A DNA stretch of 64,000 bases from Limosilactobacillus panis DSM 6035 (GCF_001435935.1 NZ_AZGM01000022.1:62001-126000), one strand, 5' to 3'; positions 35,707 to 45,194 are shown, numbered from the stretch's first letter. Notes: generated by a model from the sequence alone, not told the origin. Numbers and translations: made by a program.

Positions 35707-38346
35707 ATGGCAAATTCCAAGAAACACCAAATTGAGCCAAAAGAAACTGAACAAGACAAGCAACAGGCTGCCGAAGAACTGATCGGTGGCTTGGTTCGTA
35801 AGAGTCAAGCAGCTTTCGAGCAGTTGCGTAACTACACCCAGGAACAAGTCGACAACATCTGTCAGGCAATGGCCCTGGCCGCTGAAGAGCACCACATGGA
35901 CCTGGCCGTAGACGCTGCTAACGAAACTGGCCGTGGTGTGGCCGAAGATAAGGCAATCAAGAACATCTACGCCAGTGAATACATTTGGAACAACATTCGT
36001 CATGACCACACCGTTGGTATTATCGAAGACAACGATGAGGACCAAACAATCACTATTGCCGATCCTCTCGGTATTATTGCCGGAGTGGTTCCCGTTACCA
36101 ACCCTACTTCCACAACGATTTTTAAGTCCATTATCTCCGCAAAAACCCGGAACACCATTATCTTTTCGTTCCACCCACAGGCCTTTCAGTCATCCGTAAA
36201 GACCGCGAAAATTCTTCAGGCAGCTGCCGAAAAGGCCGGTGCCCCAAAGGACATGATTCAATGGATTCCACGGTGCAGTCGGGAAAATACTAACGCCCTG
36301 CTGCAAAATCCTAACATCGCCACTATCCTGGCTACTGGTGGTCCCGGCTTAGTCAAGGCTGCCTACAGTTCCGGTAACCCGGCATTAGGGGTGGGTCCTG
36401 GTAACGGCCCGGCCTACATTGAAAAGTCAGCTAACATTGAACGGTCCGTTTACGACATTGTCCTGTCCAAGACCTTCGATAACGGGATGATCTGTGCATC
36501 AGAAAACTCGGTTGTTGTTGACGACGAAATCTACGACCAGGTTAAGGAAGAGTTCAAGAAGTGGAACTGTTACTTCGTTAAGCCAGACGAAATGCAAACC
36601 TTCTCTGATGGCTTTATCGATCCCGAGCGTCACCAAGTCCGGGGCCCAATTGCCGGACGCTCGGCCAACGCCATTGCCGGCATGTGTGGCCTGAAGAACG
36701 TTCCTGACAACACCAAGGTCTTAATTGCCGAAATTGATGGTGTTGGTGACGACTACCCACTGTCCGCCGAAAAACTGTCCCCTGTTCTGACCATGTACCG
36801 GGCAAGCTCCCGTGAAAACGCCTTTGATATCTGCCGACAACTCCTTCACTACGGTGGTGAAGGTCACACCGCCGCCATCCACACCCTGGATGATGACCTG
36901 GCAACCAAGTACGGGCTCGAAATGCGGGCTTCCCGGATCATCGTTAACTCCCCATCCGGAATTGGTGGAATTGGGAACATCTACAACAACATGACCCCAT
37001 CACTGACCTTAGGGACTGGTTCTTACGGTGGTAACTCGGTTTCCCACAACGTTACCGACTGGGACCTCTTAAACATCAAGATAATCGCCAAGCGGCGTGA
37101 AAACCGTCAATGGGTCAAGATTCCCCCAAAAGTCTACTTTCAGCGGAATTCGCTAAAAGAATTGCGCGATATTCCAAACATTAACCGGGCCTTTATCGTT
37201 ACCGGTCCTGGAATGAGCAAGCGGGGCTATGTTCAACGGGTTATTGACCAACTCCGGTTGCGGCAAAACGAAACCCCATTCTTGGTCTTCGATGACGTTG
37301 AAGAAGACCCATCAACTAACACGGTTGAAAAAGGGGTCGCAATGATGAACGACTTCAAACCGGACACCATTATCGCCCTTGGTGGGGGGTCACCGATGGA
37401 CGCTGCCAAGACAATGTGGATGTTCTATGAACACCCCGAGACTTCCTGGTACGGTGTAATGCAGAAGTACCTTGATATCCGGAAGCGGGCTTACCAAATC
37501 AAGAAGCCAGAAAAGTCTCAACTGATTGGGATTCCAACCACTTCCGGAACGGGTTCTGAAGTCACCCCATTTGCGGTCATCACCGACTCCAAGACTCACG
37601 TCAAGTACCCACTGGCAGATTACGCATTAACACCGAACATCGCCATCGTTGACTCCCAATTTGTGGAAACTGTTCCAGCTAAGACAACCGCCTACACCGG
37701 TCTGGATGTTCTCTGCCACGCCACTGAATCCTATGTTTCCGTAATGGCAACCGACTACACACGTGGTTGGTCATTGCAAACCATCAAGGGGGCAATGGAA
37801 TACCTGCCGAAATCCGTTAAGGGTGATAAGTTAGCCCGGCGGAAGATGCACGACTTCTCCACGATGGCCGGAATGGCGTTTGGTCAAGCCTTCCTAGGAA
37901 TTACGCACTCCCTGGCCCACAAGATGGGTGGTGCCTTTGGCCTTCCTCACGGTCTCTTGATTGCCATTGCAATGCCACAGGTTATTCGTTTCAACGCCCA
38001 ACGGCCACAAAAACTAGCTCTTTGGCCACACTACGAAACGTACCACGCAACGAAGGACTACGCTGATATTGCCCGCTTCATCGGTCTCCAAGGCAAGAAT
38101 GATGAAGAATTGGCAGATGCATACGCCCAAAAGTACATTGACGTTGCCCATGAATGTGGCGTTACCCTGAGTCTGAAGGCCAATGGAGTTACTCGGGAGG
38201 AATTCGACAAGGTTGTTGACCAACTTGCTGTCCTCGCATATGAAGACCAATGTACAACCACTAACCCCGTTGAACCACTCGTTAGCCAGCTCAAAGAACT
38301 CCTTGAACGCTGCTACGAAGGCACTGGGGTTGAAGATAACAACTAG
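35707..38346 (+). CDS. adhE: Bifunctional acetaldehyde/alcohol dehydrogenase
   Basis: AdhE reduces acetyl-CoA to acetaldehyde and then ethanol, oxidising two NADH; in heterofermenters this balances the phosphoketolase pathway. The protein has about 879 residues. The N-terminal aldehyde dehydrogenase half has the catalytic Cys 263 in DNGMICASENS. The C-terminal iron-dependent alcohol dehydrogenase half has GGGSPMDAAKTMW and the metal-binding His region FGLPHGLLIA. I chose ATG 35707; a TTG six bases upstream is closer to the GGAG site and cannot be excluded. Both halves are intact. It is monocistronic with CcpA and Rex sites in front. Confidence 0.97.
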   Translation: MANSKKHQIEPKETEQDKQQAAEELIGGLVRKSQAAFEQLRNYTQEQVDNICQAMALAAEEHHMDLAVDAANETGRGVAEDKAIKNIYASEYIWNNIRHDHTVGIIEDNDEDQTITIADPLGIIAGVVPVTNPTSTTIFKSIISAKTRNTIIFSFHPQAFQSSVKTAKILQAAAEKAGAPKDMIQWIPRCSRENTNALLQNPNIATILATGGPGLVKAAYSSGNPALGVGPGNGPAYIEKSANIERSVYDIVLSKTFDNGMICASENSVVVDDEIYDQVKEEFKKWNCYFVKPDEMQTFSDGFIDPERHQVRGPIAGRSANAIAGMCGLKNVPDNTKVLIAEIDGVGDDYPLSAEKLSPVLTMYRASSRENAFDICRQLLHYGGEGHTAAIHTLDDDLATKYGLEMRASRIIVNSPSGIGGIGNIYNNMTPSLTLGTGSYGGNSVSHNVTDWDLLNIKIIAKRRENRQWVKIPPKVYFQRNSLKELRDIPNINRAFIVTGPGMSKRGYVQRVIDQLRLRQNETPFLVFDDVEEDPSTNTVEKGVAMMNDFKPDTIIALGGGSPMDAAKTMWMFYEHPETSWYGVMQKYLDIRKRAYQIKKPEKSQLIGIPTTSGTGSEVTPFAVITDSKTHVKYPLADYALTPNIAIVDSQFVETVPAKTTAYTGLDVLCHATESYVSVMATDYTRGWSLQTIKGAMEYLPKSVKGDKLARRKMHDFSTMAGMAFGQAFLGITHSLAHKMGGAFGLPHGLLIAIAMPQVIRFNAQRPQKLALWPHYETYHATKDYADIARFIGLQGKNDEELADAYAQKYIDVAHECGVTLSLKANGVTREEFDKVVDQLAVLAYEDQCTTTNPVEPLVSQLKELLERCYEGTGVEDNN

Positions 38347-38385
38347 CTTTTAACCAATTTAATTCACCTAATATCAACCAATCCA

Positions 38386-38430
38386 AGAAGTGATGGTGGT
38401 GCCCATTTGTTGAACACCACCATCACTTCT
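38386..38430 (+). terminator. Terminator after adhE
   Basis: A perfect 16-bp stem AGAAGTGATGGTGGTG / CACCACCATCACTTCT has a 13-base loop, followed by a short T stretch (TATT). Confidence 0.75.
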
Positions 38431-38535
38431 TATTGCTTAAAATTTCTTAAATCTCAATAATCAACTGTAGTCACTAGTCTGATTCTATTGATAAAATAAT
38501 AATAATACGAAAGATAGTTAAAAAGGAGGCTCATT

Positions 38536-38907
38536 ATGCTCAAGGAATTTAAAGACTTTATTGCTCGCGGGAACGTTGTTGACATGGCTGTCGGGATCAT
38601 TGTTGGGGCAGCATTTACTGCCATCGTTAATTCCCTGGTCAACAACCTGATTAACCCCCTGATTGGTCTTTTTATCGGGAAAATTGACCTTTCAAACCTC
38701 GTCTTAACCGTTGGCGACGCCCAGTTTAAATACGGCTTGTTCTTAAACGCCGTCATTAACTTTATCATCATCGCCTTCGTTGTCTTCCTGCTGGTTAAAT
38801 TTATCAACCACTTCCACAAGAAGGAAGAAAAGCCGGCTGCACCAAGTCCCGAAGTTCAATACCTCAAGGAAATTGCGGAGACGTTAAAGAAACAGACAGA
38901 TGAATGA
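38536..38907 (+). CDS. mscL: Large-conductance mechanosensitive channel
   Basis: MscL opens under membrane tension and releases solutes on osmotic downshock. The 123-residue protein starts [20 protein letters not shown], with TM1 (about residues 15-45, [16 protein letters not shown]), a periplasmic loop, TM2 (about 68-98) and a C-terminal helix ([15 protein letters not shown]). GGAGG precedes ATG 38536. It has its own terminator. Confidence 0.97.
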   Translation: MLKEFKDFIARGNVVDMAVGIIVGAAFTAIVNSLVNNLINPLIGLFIGKIDLSNLVLTVGDAQFKYGLFLNAVINFIIIAFVVFLLVKFINHFHKKEEKPAAPSPEVQYLKEIAETLKKQTDE

Positions 38908-38932
38908 CCACTAACCAGAATTAATGGTTGAT

Positions 38933-38966
38933 AAGGGCTCCCCCCATGGAAGCCCTTTATTTTTTG
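38933..38966 (+). terminator. Terminator after mscL
   Basis: AAGGGCT and AGCCCTT form a stem followed by TATTTTTT. Confidence 0.85.
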
Positions 38967-39035
38967 TCCTTAATTAAGGTAAACAGTAGTAGTACAATTA
39001 ATGCTGAATAATTTATCAGTAAGGAGCAGTTATAT

Positions 39036-40346
39036 ATGGACAAGAGTAAAATCGACGCCACCTATCGTCGCTTGCGCCTGCAAGTCTTTATCGGCATTTT
39101 TGTTGGTTACGCCGGTTACTACCTATTAAGAAATAACTTTTCAATCGCCATCCCCGGATTAATCAAGGAAGGCTTCTCAAAGGGGCAGTTAGGATTGGCT
39201 CTCTCCGCCGTTTCCCTCGCCTACGGAATTAGTAAGTTCGTAATGGGGATTGTTTCCGACAAGAGCGATGCCCGAATTTTCCTTCCCCTTGGTCTGCTGC
39301 TGGTTTCTCTGACTAACCTGGCCTTCGGTTTCATCCCCGCGCTAACTAGTAACATCACGGCCATGTTCGTCATCTTGTTTATCATTGGTTGGTTTCAGGG
39401 GATGGGCTGGCCCCCATGTGGCCGGATCTTGGTTCACTGGTTTTCCCTTAACGAGCGGGGTGGTAAGACCGCCCTCTGGAACACGGCACACAATGTCGGC
39501 GGTGGTTTAATGGCACCCCTGGCTAACTGGGGGATTGTCCTGATTGCGGCAAGTTCTTTCGGTATCAAGAGTTTCAACGGGGCCTTCATTATCCCCGCCA
39601 TTGCCGGAATCGTAATTGCCGTTATCGCCTTTATCCTGATGCGTAACAGTCCTGAATCGGTCGGCTTGCCACCAATCGAGGAGTACCGTAATGACTACCC
39701 CAACAAGAGTCACCAGCTCAACGAACACAACTTTACCACCAAGGAGCTCTTGTTCAAGCACGTCCTCAATAACAAGTGGGTTTGGGTTATCGCCTGTGCC
39801 AATATCTTCGTCTACCTTGTCCGTTACGGGGTGGAGAACTGGGTCCCAACCTACCTGACCGAGGTGAAGGGAATCACCCTGGGTAGCGCCAGTGCCTCCT
39901 ACCTCTGGTACGAATTGGCCGGAATTCCCGGCACCCTGCTGGCCGGTTGGGTTTCCGACCACGTCTTTCACGGCCGGCGGGGTCCGGCCAGTTTCTGCTA
40001 CATGGTCCTGGTAACCGTCTTCCTTGTGGTTTACATGTCGGCTAACAGCCTAGCAGTGATCAACGCCGCCCTGGTGGCGATTGGCTTTCTAATCTACGGC
40101 CCAGTCATGTTGGTCGGCCTGCAAGCCCTTGACCTGGTTCCAAAGAAGGCCGCCGGGACTGCTGCCGGGTTAACTGGTCTCTTTGGTTACTTCTTCGGGT
40201 CCTTCTCCGCCAACGCTGTCCTTGGCTGGGTCGTTGACATGGCCGGCTGGCACATGGGCTTTGTCTTGATCCTGCTTGCCAGCATCGTCGCCTGCCTGAT
40301 CTTCTTGACGACCTGGAACGTCCGCGGACAAGAAGCCGTTAAATAA
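39036..40346 (+). CDS. glpT: Glycerol-3-phosphate:phosphate antiporter (OPA family)
   Basis: The 436-residue, twelve-helix major facilitator protein fits the organophosphate:phosphate antiporter family. Motifs include the YYLLRNNFSIAIPGLI segment, the signature GWFQGMGWPPCGR (about residues 122-134) and APLANWG. It resembles B. subtilis GlpT over the whole length (GLPPIEEY...DYP after helix 6 and PKKAAGTAAGLTGLFGY in helix 11). The related hexose-phosphate carrier UhpT is an alternative; substrate is inferred. AAGGAG precedes ATG 39036. No glp enzymes are adjacent. Confidence 0.85.
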   Translation: MDKSKIDATYRRLRLQVFIGIFVGYAGYYLLRNNFSIAIPGLIKEGFSKGQLGLALSAVSLAYGISKFVMGIVSDKSDARIFLPLGLLLVSLTNLAFGFIPALTSNITAMFVILFIIGWFQGMGWPPCGRILVHWFSLNERGGKTALWNTAHNVGGGLMAPLANWGIVLIAASSFGIKSFNGAFIIPAIAGIVIAVIAFILMRNSPESVGLPPIEEYRNDYPNKSHQLNEHNFTTKELLFKHVLNNKWVWVIACANIFVYLVRYGVENWVPTYLTEVKGITLGSASASYLWYELAGIPGTLLAGWVSDHVFHGRRGPASFCYMVLVTVFLVVYMSANSLAVINAALVAIGFLIYGPVMLVGLQALDLVPKKAAGTAAGLTGLFGYFFGSFSANAVLGWVVDMAGWHMGFVLILLASIVACLIFLTTWNVRGQEAVK

Positions 40347-40365
40347 AGTAAATGAACTTAAGACA

Positions 40366-40407
40366 AAAGATCTCTAGTGTGTGAACATACACCGGGGACC
40401 TTTACTT
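40366..40407 (+). terminator. Imperfect terminator after glpT
   Basis: AAAGATCTCTAGTGT and ACACCGGGGACCTTT pair with two mismatches and several wobbles. The tail TTTACTTT is weak. The CTCTAGTG part recalls the hairpin family at 12102, 17625 and 57876. Confidence 0.5.
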
Positions 40408-40431
40408 TCGATTTGTGCCACAATTTCTCTT

Positions 40432-41335
40432 TTAGTTATTCTCTTTTTGAATTTTGGATAGTTCCTGGTACTGGTTCATCATCCATTCAGTATAAGTCAT
40501 CTTCTGACTAGGTTTAGTTTCAGTCACCTTTAGTACGGGAACGTCGTTTTTCTTTGCCAAGGCAACTAAGTTTTTGACGACCCGGTCACTCGCCTGGGTA
40601 TTATCAACAAAGAAAGCAATCTGATGCTTCCGAATTGCCTGCTGAAGCTGGTGAATATCCTTTGGCGAAGGATCTGTACCGTCCTCAACCGCCTTTTCAA
40701 AGTGCTTATCCATGACTTGGTATCCCATGCTCTCTAAAGCATAGTCGAAAACCGGTTCACTTACCGCAACTTCCTTTTTCTGTGGGTTAACCTGCTGCTT
40801 ATCCTTAGCGATTTGTTGATCTAGGGGCTTGAGGGAAGCAATATACCGGTGCGCATTAGCGCGATACTCCTTAGCATGGTCAGGATCGATCTTACTATAT
40901 TGACTGGCTAATGCGTTCGCTAATTGCTTGACGGTTGTCGGCCGGTACCATAAGTGTTCATTATCGCCATTTTTCTTGCCGACTACCTTACCGACATTTA
41001 CAACCTTAGCGTCTTGGTTGCCGCTAGATTTGACCAGCTTATTCATCCAGTTATCATAACCAACACCGTTTTCGATTACAACATTGCTCTTGGTAACTTC
41101 CTCCGCCTGCTTAGCGCCTGGCTGGTAATCATGGGGATCAACCGCTGAACTGTTAAATAAAAGATGTTACTTGACCATGCTGGCCAGCGACCTGCTTAGC
41201 AACTTCGCCATAAAAGTTCAGCCCGGTTACCACCCGAATTGGTCGTTCACTGTTAGCAGATACTAAATTGCCCCACCCACAAACGAAGCAGACCACTGCT
41301 GCAATACTAATAAATATCTTTTGTAATTTACCCAT
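40432..41335 (-). pseudogene. znuA: Zinc ABC transporter binding protein, frameshifted
   Basis: ZnuA/AdcA lipoproteins capture zinc outside the cell for an ABC importer. The 5' part (41335 to 41153) has a hydrophobic signal segment (FISIAAVVCFVCGWGN) and the start of the mature domain. After VTSFI one extra T (ATTTAAC in place of ATTAAC, near 41153-41156) creates a stop. The rest continues in another frame with NSSAVDPHDYQPGAKQ, HLWYRP and AVSEPVFDYALESMGY, all typical. Removing one base gives a complete 300-residue protein. There are no permease or ATPase genes next to it. It is under a perfect Zur box. A sequencing error is possible. Confidence 0.9.
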
Positions 41336-41348
41336 AAAATACTCCTTT

Positions 41349-41375
41349 CATTAATCGTAATGATTACGATTAATG
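41349..41375 (-). promoter_or_regulatory. Zur operator
   Basis: The perfect 27-base palindrome CATTAATCGTAAT-G-ATTACGATTAATG contains TCGTAATNATTACGA, the Zur box known from Bacillus. It directly follows the predicted transcription start and reaches to 14 bases before the znuA ATG, so bound Zur would block transcription. Confidence 0.9.
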
Positions 41376-41382
41376 AAGTGAA

Positions 41383-41410
41383 ATTTTACACGCTGGCGAT
41401 TTAATGTCAA
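41383..41410 (-). promoter_or_regulatory. Promoter of the zinc-binding protein gene
   Basis: On the minus strand a perfect TTGACA is followed after 16 bases by TAAAAT, immediately upstream of the Zur box. Confidence 0.8.
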
Positions 41411-41519
41411 TATGTTTTAGAATTGGTGCTCAATAAATTTACGACAAAAAAGGCAATAAAAAAGTAAAGCACCTATAACAAAATTAATTATTACAGATGC
41501 TTTACATCGATCAGTTAAA

Positions 41520-41597
41520 TTAACGCCGGGCCATTGCCTCGTCGTAATTCTTAGTGCCAACGTGAACTACTTGACCATTAATGACCGAGCTTCTGGG
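41520..41597 (-). pseudogene. 3' remnant of an unidentified gene
   Basis: The minus strand reads RSSVINGQVVHVGTKNYD then EAMARR and a stop at 41520. This looks like the conserved C-terminus of a protein whose rest is gone, cut off by the IS200/IS605-like scar that begins near 41600. I cannot name the family; the VINGQVV pattern is reminiscent of amidohydrolase C-termini but is too short to decide. Confidence 0.4.
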
Positions 41598-41599
41598 AA

Positions 41600-41945
41600 C
41601 ATGGAGTAGTACTTAGGATATTATACCTGTATTCAAGATACCTAACTTACAGGACTCCACTCTATTACCATGGCTAGTCCCTAGCCGATAGCTTTTAATC
41701 CATAATGTAAGATATTAACTGCCGCATTAATATCGCGATCGTGATGGGTACCACAGCTTTGGCACGTCCATTCATGAATTTGTAACGGCTTTGGCCCGCT
41801 ATGGTAACCACAGTGGCTACAAATTTGACTGGTATAGTTTGGTTTAACCACCACTAAACGTTTACCATACCAGGCACATTTATATGCCAACATAGTCCGA
41901 TTCTGCTTAAAAAGGAACACCGCCGTTTGAGGCGATGTCCTTACT
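41600..41945 (-). mobile_element. IS200/IS605-type element remnant
   Basis: The block contains a truncated tnpB (see 41681-41920) and, after it, a region with end-like hairpins: GGCTAGTCCCTAGCC (41671-41685, overlapping the tnpB stop) and CCTGTA...TACAGG near 41626-41654. These are what a right end, and the guide-like RNA often encoded there, would look like. No left end, tnpA or N-terminal tnpB is present, so it cannot move by itself. Borders are estimates. Confidence 0.65.
41681..41920 (-). pseudogene. tnpB: TnpB C-terminal fragment
   Basis: TnpB is an RNA-guided nuclease of IS200/IS605 elements and an ancestor of Cas12. Only the last 79 residues remain. They include the zinc ribbon (CSHCGYHSG and CQSCGTHHDRD), the final catalytic Asp region HDRDINAAVNIL and the end. 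The first part with the other RuvC residues is missing, so no activity is expected. The frame is open a little further upstream (to about 41945) without a proper start. Confidence 0.85.
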
Positions 41946-41965
41946 AGCTTAACAGGTATTCAATT

Positions 41966-43186
41966 CTAGTGGTAAAGGTCAAAGCGGCCCTTGGCAAAGA
42001 GCTCCTTAAAGCCCCCTAATTCCATCAGTGACTTGTTCATGATCATCTTCTTGAGGACCGAAGCAGGATAGCCCTTGAAGGAATGACCACTAGCCTCCCC
42101 GAAGGCCCGTGTGTTACCGACTGAGGCCACTGTTCCCAGTGACTTGTAGGTGTAAGCCCCTGGCCGGCTGGTTCCCTTTACACGGGCGGCAATATCCTTG
42201 GCAACGTAATTAGCCATCGACAAGGCAATCTGCGCCGTGGTTGGGTACGGGCGCTTACCATCGGGCGGCATTACTGCCGCAACGTCCCCAACCATGTAGA
42301 GCTTATCGTCTTGGGGGGCGGTCAAGTGACCACTGTCCATCACCCGGCCCCGCCGTTGCTGGAGTCCAGATTCGGCCACCACTGGACTACCGCTGACCCC
42401 GGTCGTCCAAATAATGGTGTTCCCCTTAATTTCGTGCAGGGGAGCTCCGTCTTCATCATTGGCCCCCTTATAAAGGACGGTTCCTGGCTTGATTTCTTGA
42501 ATCAGGGCCTCCGTAATAACGTTGATGTCGAGCTTCTTCAACAGGTTAACACCATATTCGGCCAGGTCGTCGTTAAACATTGGCAACAGGCGCTTAGAAG
42601 CATCAATAATATCAATCGTTACCTTGTCAGGGGTCACCCCGGCGAGCTTGGCAAAACGTGGGCGAGCATCAGCCAGCGCCCCTGCCAGTTCGATTCCCGT
42701 GAAACCGGCACCGCAGATGACGATCTTCAGGTCGGCCGGGTTTTGACTCTGTTGATAATCCTTCATCCGGTCAATGATGTGGGCATGGATTGCTTCGGCT
42801 TCCTTAACGCTGGTCATCGGCAGGCTGTTTTCTTCGGCCCCCTTGATGCCAAAGGTTTCGGATACAAAGCCTAACGCAAAGACACAATAATCATACTTAA
42901 GTGGCTGGTGGTGCGCTAATTCAACCGTCTTTTCTGCTTCGTTGACCTTTTCAACATGGTCCAACAGTAAAGTTGTCATCTTTGGATCTAAGACATCCGT
43001 AATTGGGAAAGTGATCTTGCTAGCCGAGAGGTTTCCTGATGCCACTTCATGTAAATCAGTAGCCTCGTAGTGGTATGAATTCTCGTCGACCAGGGTGATC
43101 TCCACCTCACCTCGACACTGCTTTTGCAACTCAACGACTGTCTTTAGGCCAGCATATCCGGCCCCCAATACAACTACCTTCTTCAT
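41966..43186 (-). CDS. ndh: Type II NADH dehydrogenase
   Basis: NDH-2 passes electrons from NADH to quinone without pumping protons. The 406-residue flavoprotein has an N-terminal FAD motif VVLGAGYAGLKTV (residues 4-16), a second dinucleotide motif VICGAGFTGIELAGAL (about 150-165) for NADH, and the FAD-binding MVGDVAAVMPPDGKRPYPTTA. The C-terminal amphipathic part anchors it to the membrane. It lies 15 bases after menA on the same strand, forming a menA-ndh operon, and near cydABCD. It has a strong GGAGG site. Confidence 0.94.
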   Translation of the reverse strand: MKKVVVLGAGYAGLKTVVELQKQCRGEVEITLVDENSYHYEATDLHEVASGNLSASKITFPITDVLDPKMTTLLLDHVEKVNEAEKTVELAHHQPLKYDYCVFALGFVSETFGIKGAEENSLPMTSVKEAEAIHAHIIDRMKDYQQSQNPADLKIVICGAGFTGIELAGALADARPRFAKLAGVTPDKVTIDIIDASKRLLPMFNDDLAEYGVNLLKKLDINVITEALIQEIKPGTVLYKGANDEDGAPLHEIKGNTIIWTTGVSGSPVVAESGLQQRRGRVMDSGHLTAPQDDKLYMVGDVAAVMPPDGKRPYPTTAQIALSMANYVAKDIAARVKGTSRPGAYTYKSLGTVASVGNTRAFGEASGHSFKGYPASVLKKMIMNKSLMELGGFKELFAKGRFDLYH

Positions 43187-43201
43187 CGTTTCTCCTCCAT
43201 T

Positions 43202-44104
43202 CTACAAAAGTATGCCAACCCAGTACGTTAATAGCTGGGCGACCGATCCGACTAAAAGTATTTTAACACCACAGATAAAGGTTTCGCGCTTAATCTGCTT
43301 GTGAACAAGTAACTTGTTCTGGTGATAAGTAAAAGGTACAATAACAAGTGACAAAATAACTGTCCATGGGGCAATCTTCAGTAAAGAAGAAGCAACAATC
43401 ACTAAGAAAACGATAACATTTTTAGCACTAAACGCAATCAAAGCATTCCGCTTACCAATAAAATGGACGATTGTTTTACGGTGATTATCCTCATCCTCTT
43501 GCGCATCACAGATGTTATTGGCTAACATAAGGTTAGAAATCCACAGTTCATCTGGTAGGGCAATAACGAAGACCCGCCATAAGGTTGCCCAGTTCCACTG
43601 AAACTGTTGGTAAGCATTGAGGTAGACACTTAAGAGGACAATCATGAAGCCCATCGTAAAGCCCGATGCTAATTCACCAAATGGTAAGTTAGAAATGGGG
43701 TGGGGTCCCGAGGAATACAGGATCCCGATGGCAAAGCAAAAGATACCCATCCATAGCACCGGCCACCCAGCCAGGTAAACCAGAGAGAGGCCAAGCAGGG
43801 CCGCGGTTGCCGTGAAGATGACGAGCAGGCCTAATACCAGGTGGGGAGATAAATTTTCCCGACCGATGATATTGGTCTTTTGCTTGTAGTTCTGTTGGTC
43901 AACCGCGTGGTTATAGTCATTGTAGTTATCAAGCATATCAACTGCCATGTTAAATAGGAACATCGCTACAAAGAAGATAAGTGCTAAAAGCCAGTTGATA
44001 GAATGAAAATAATACAGGATAAATCCCATCCCCAAGAGGAAGGGGACGACGCTTGCCGTCTTGGCTTTGATTTCGACAAGCTCTAAAAATACATTTAGTG
44101 ACAC
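43202..44104 (-). CDS. menA: MenA, dihydroxynaphthoate prenyltransferase (UbiA family)
   Basis: MenA attaches the polyprenyl tail to 1,4-dihydroxy-2-naphthoate in menaquinone synthesis. The protein has about eight or nine membrane helices over 300 residues and both Asp-rich motifs: NMAVDMLDNYNDYNHAVD (about residues 49-66) and NNICDAQEDEDNH (about 185-197). The start appears to be GTG 44104, with AAAGGA upstream; a TTG three bases earlier is possible. It is divergent from a polyprenyl diphosphate synthase that would supply its second substrate. No other men genes are seen here. Confidence 0.92.
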   Translation of the reverse strand: MSLNVFLELVEIKAKTASVVPFLLGMGFILYYFHSINWLLALIFFVAMFLFNMAVDMLDNYNDYNHAVDQQNYKQKTNIIGRENLSPHLVLGLLVIFTATAALLGLSLVYLAGWPVLWMGIFCFAIGILYSSGPHPISNLPFGELASGFTMGFMIVLLSVYLNAYQQFQWNWATLWRVFVIALPDELWISNLMLANNICDAQEDEDNHRKTIVHFIGKRNALIAFSAKNVIVFLVIVASSLLKIAPWTVILSLVIVPFTYHQNKLLVHKQIKRETFICGVKILLVGSVAQLLTYWVGILL

Positions 44105-44168
44105 CAAATCACATCCTTTCGGTATAATTATAACTAAAGCATTTTTGATTAAAAGGAAAATTATTACG

Positions 44169-45155
44169 ATGAAAAATAGATGGCAACATTACCCACTAAT
44201 CAGCACACAGCTCCAGGCAGTCAATGACTGCATCCACCAGCGGATTGTCTGCAATAATCCGTCCCTTCAAGCGGCCCTTTTGGCAATGGCCGACAACGGC
44301 GGCAAGTACCTCCGCCCCGCCCTCCTGTTGTTAACAGCCCGGGCATGCAATCCACAAAGTAGTGAGCATGATGACCGCTTAGTGAAGGTCGCCGCGTCAA
44401 TTGAAATTCTTCATATGGCGACCCTAATCCACGATGACATCATTGATGACTCGCCGAAGAGACGGGGCGCGGTCAGCATCCAGACCCGCTTTGGGAAGGA
44501 TACCGCCGTCTATGCCGGTGACCTACTTTTCACAGTCTTCTTTGACCTCCTGATTGAGACAATGCCGGGGTCTAGCTACCTCACCACCAACGCCCGCAGT
44601 ATGCGCCAAATTTTAAACGGTGAGCTGGGACAGACGGGGCAGCGGTTCAATACCCGGCAGGGGCTCAAGGACTACCTTAAGAACGTCAACGGTAAAACCG
44701 CCGCCCTCTTCCGCTTGGCCGCCCGGGAAGGCGCCCACTTCGGTGGTGGGGACGAACATTTGACCGGGCCCGCCGCAAAATTTGGTCAAAACCTGGGCAT
44801 TGCCTTTCAAATGCTCGACGATATTCTCGACTATACCGGCGGACAGGGACTGAATAAGCCAGTCCTTGAAGACCTCACTACCGGTGTCTACTCCCTGCCC
44901 CTCCTTTTTGCCCTTCAACAGTCAGGTACGGCTGCCCAGTTGGGCCCGCTACTGGCTAAAAAAAGACAAATGACCCTCGCTGACATGCAGAGGGTCCAAG
45001 AAATTGTCATTGCGTCAGATGCAGTCAAGGCTAGTCGCCAACTAGCGGGGCGGTTTACCAATAAGGCAATCGAGAACCTTACTAAGCTACCTGATAACCG
45101 AGCCCGCCGCTTTCTTCACCAGATGGCAAACCAATTACTAAAACGTACCATGTAA
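44169..45155 (+). CDS. hepT: Polyprenyl diphosphate synthase
   Basis: The enzyme builds long isoprenoid diphosphates (C35-C50) that MenA uses as tail. The 328-residue protein has FARM LIHDDIIDDSPKRRG (first Asp-rich motif, about residues 86-100) and SARM MLDDILDYTGG (second, about 215-225), and the early GGKYLRPAL. ATG 44169 is chosen because the protein then begins like the family; longer starts run back over the menA promoter and start. The chain length cannot be read from sequence. The second HepS subunit is not seen, so it may work as a homodimer. Confidence 0.9.
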   Translation: MKNRWQHYPLISTQLQAVNDCIHQRIVCNNPSLQAALLAMADNGGKYLRPALLLLTARACNPQSSEHDDRLVKVAASIEILHMATLIHDDIIDDSPKRRGAVSIQTRFGKDTAVYAGDLLFTVFFDLLIETMPGSSYLTTNARSMRQILNGELGQTGQRFNTRQGLKDYLKNVNGKTAALFRLAAREGAHFGGGDEHLTGPAAKFGQNLGIAFQMLDDILDYTGGQGLNKPVLEDLTTGVYSLPLLFALQQSGTAAQLGPLLAKKRQMTLADMQRVQEIVIASDAVKASRQLAGRFTNKAIENLTKLPDNRARRFLHQMANQLLKRTM

Positions 45156-45194
45156 AAGCCAGTTAGGGATTATAATCCCTGATCGGCTTTTTTT
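45154..45194. terminator. Bidirectional terminator between hepT and cydC
   Basis: AAAAGCC and GGCTTTTTTT enclose the inner stem AGGGATTATAATCCCT. It overlaps the stop codons of both convergent genes. Confidence 0.85.

Noticed and set aside
41681-41920. Active RNA-guided nuclease (TnpB)
   Set aside because: Only the last 79 residues with the zinc ribbon remain; the first two RuvC acidic residues and the element's left end are missing.
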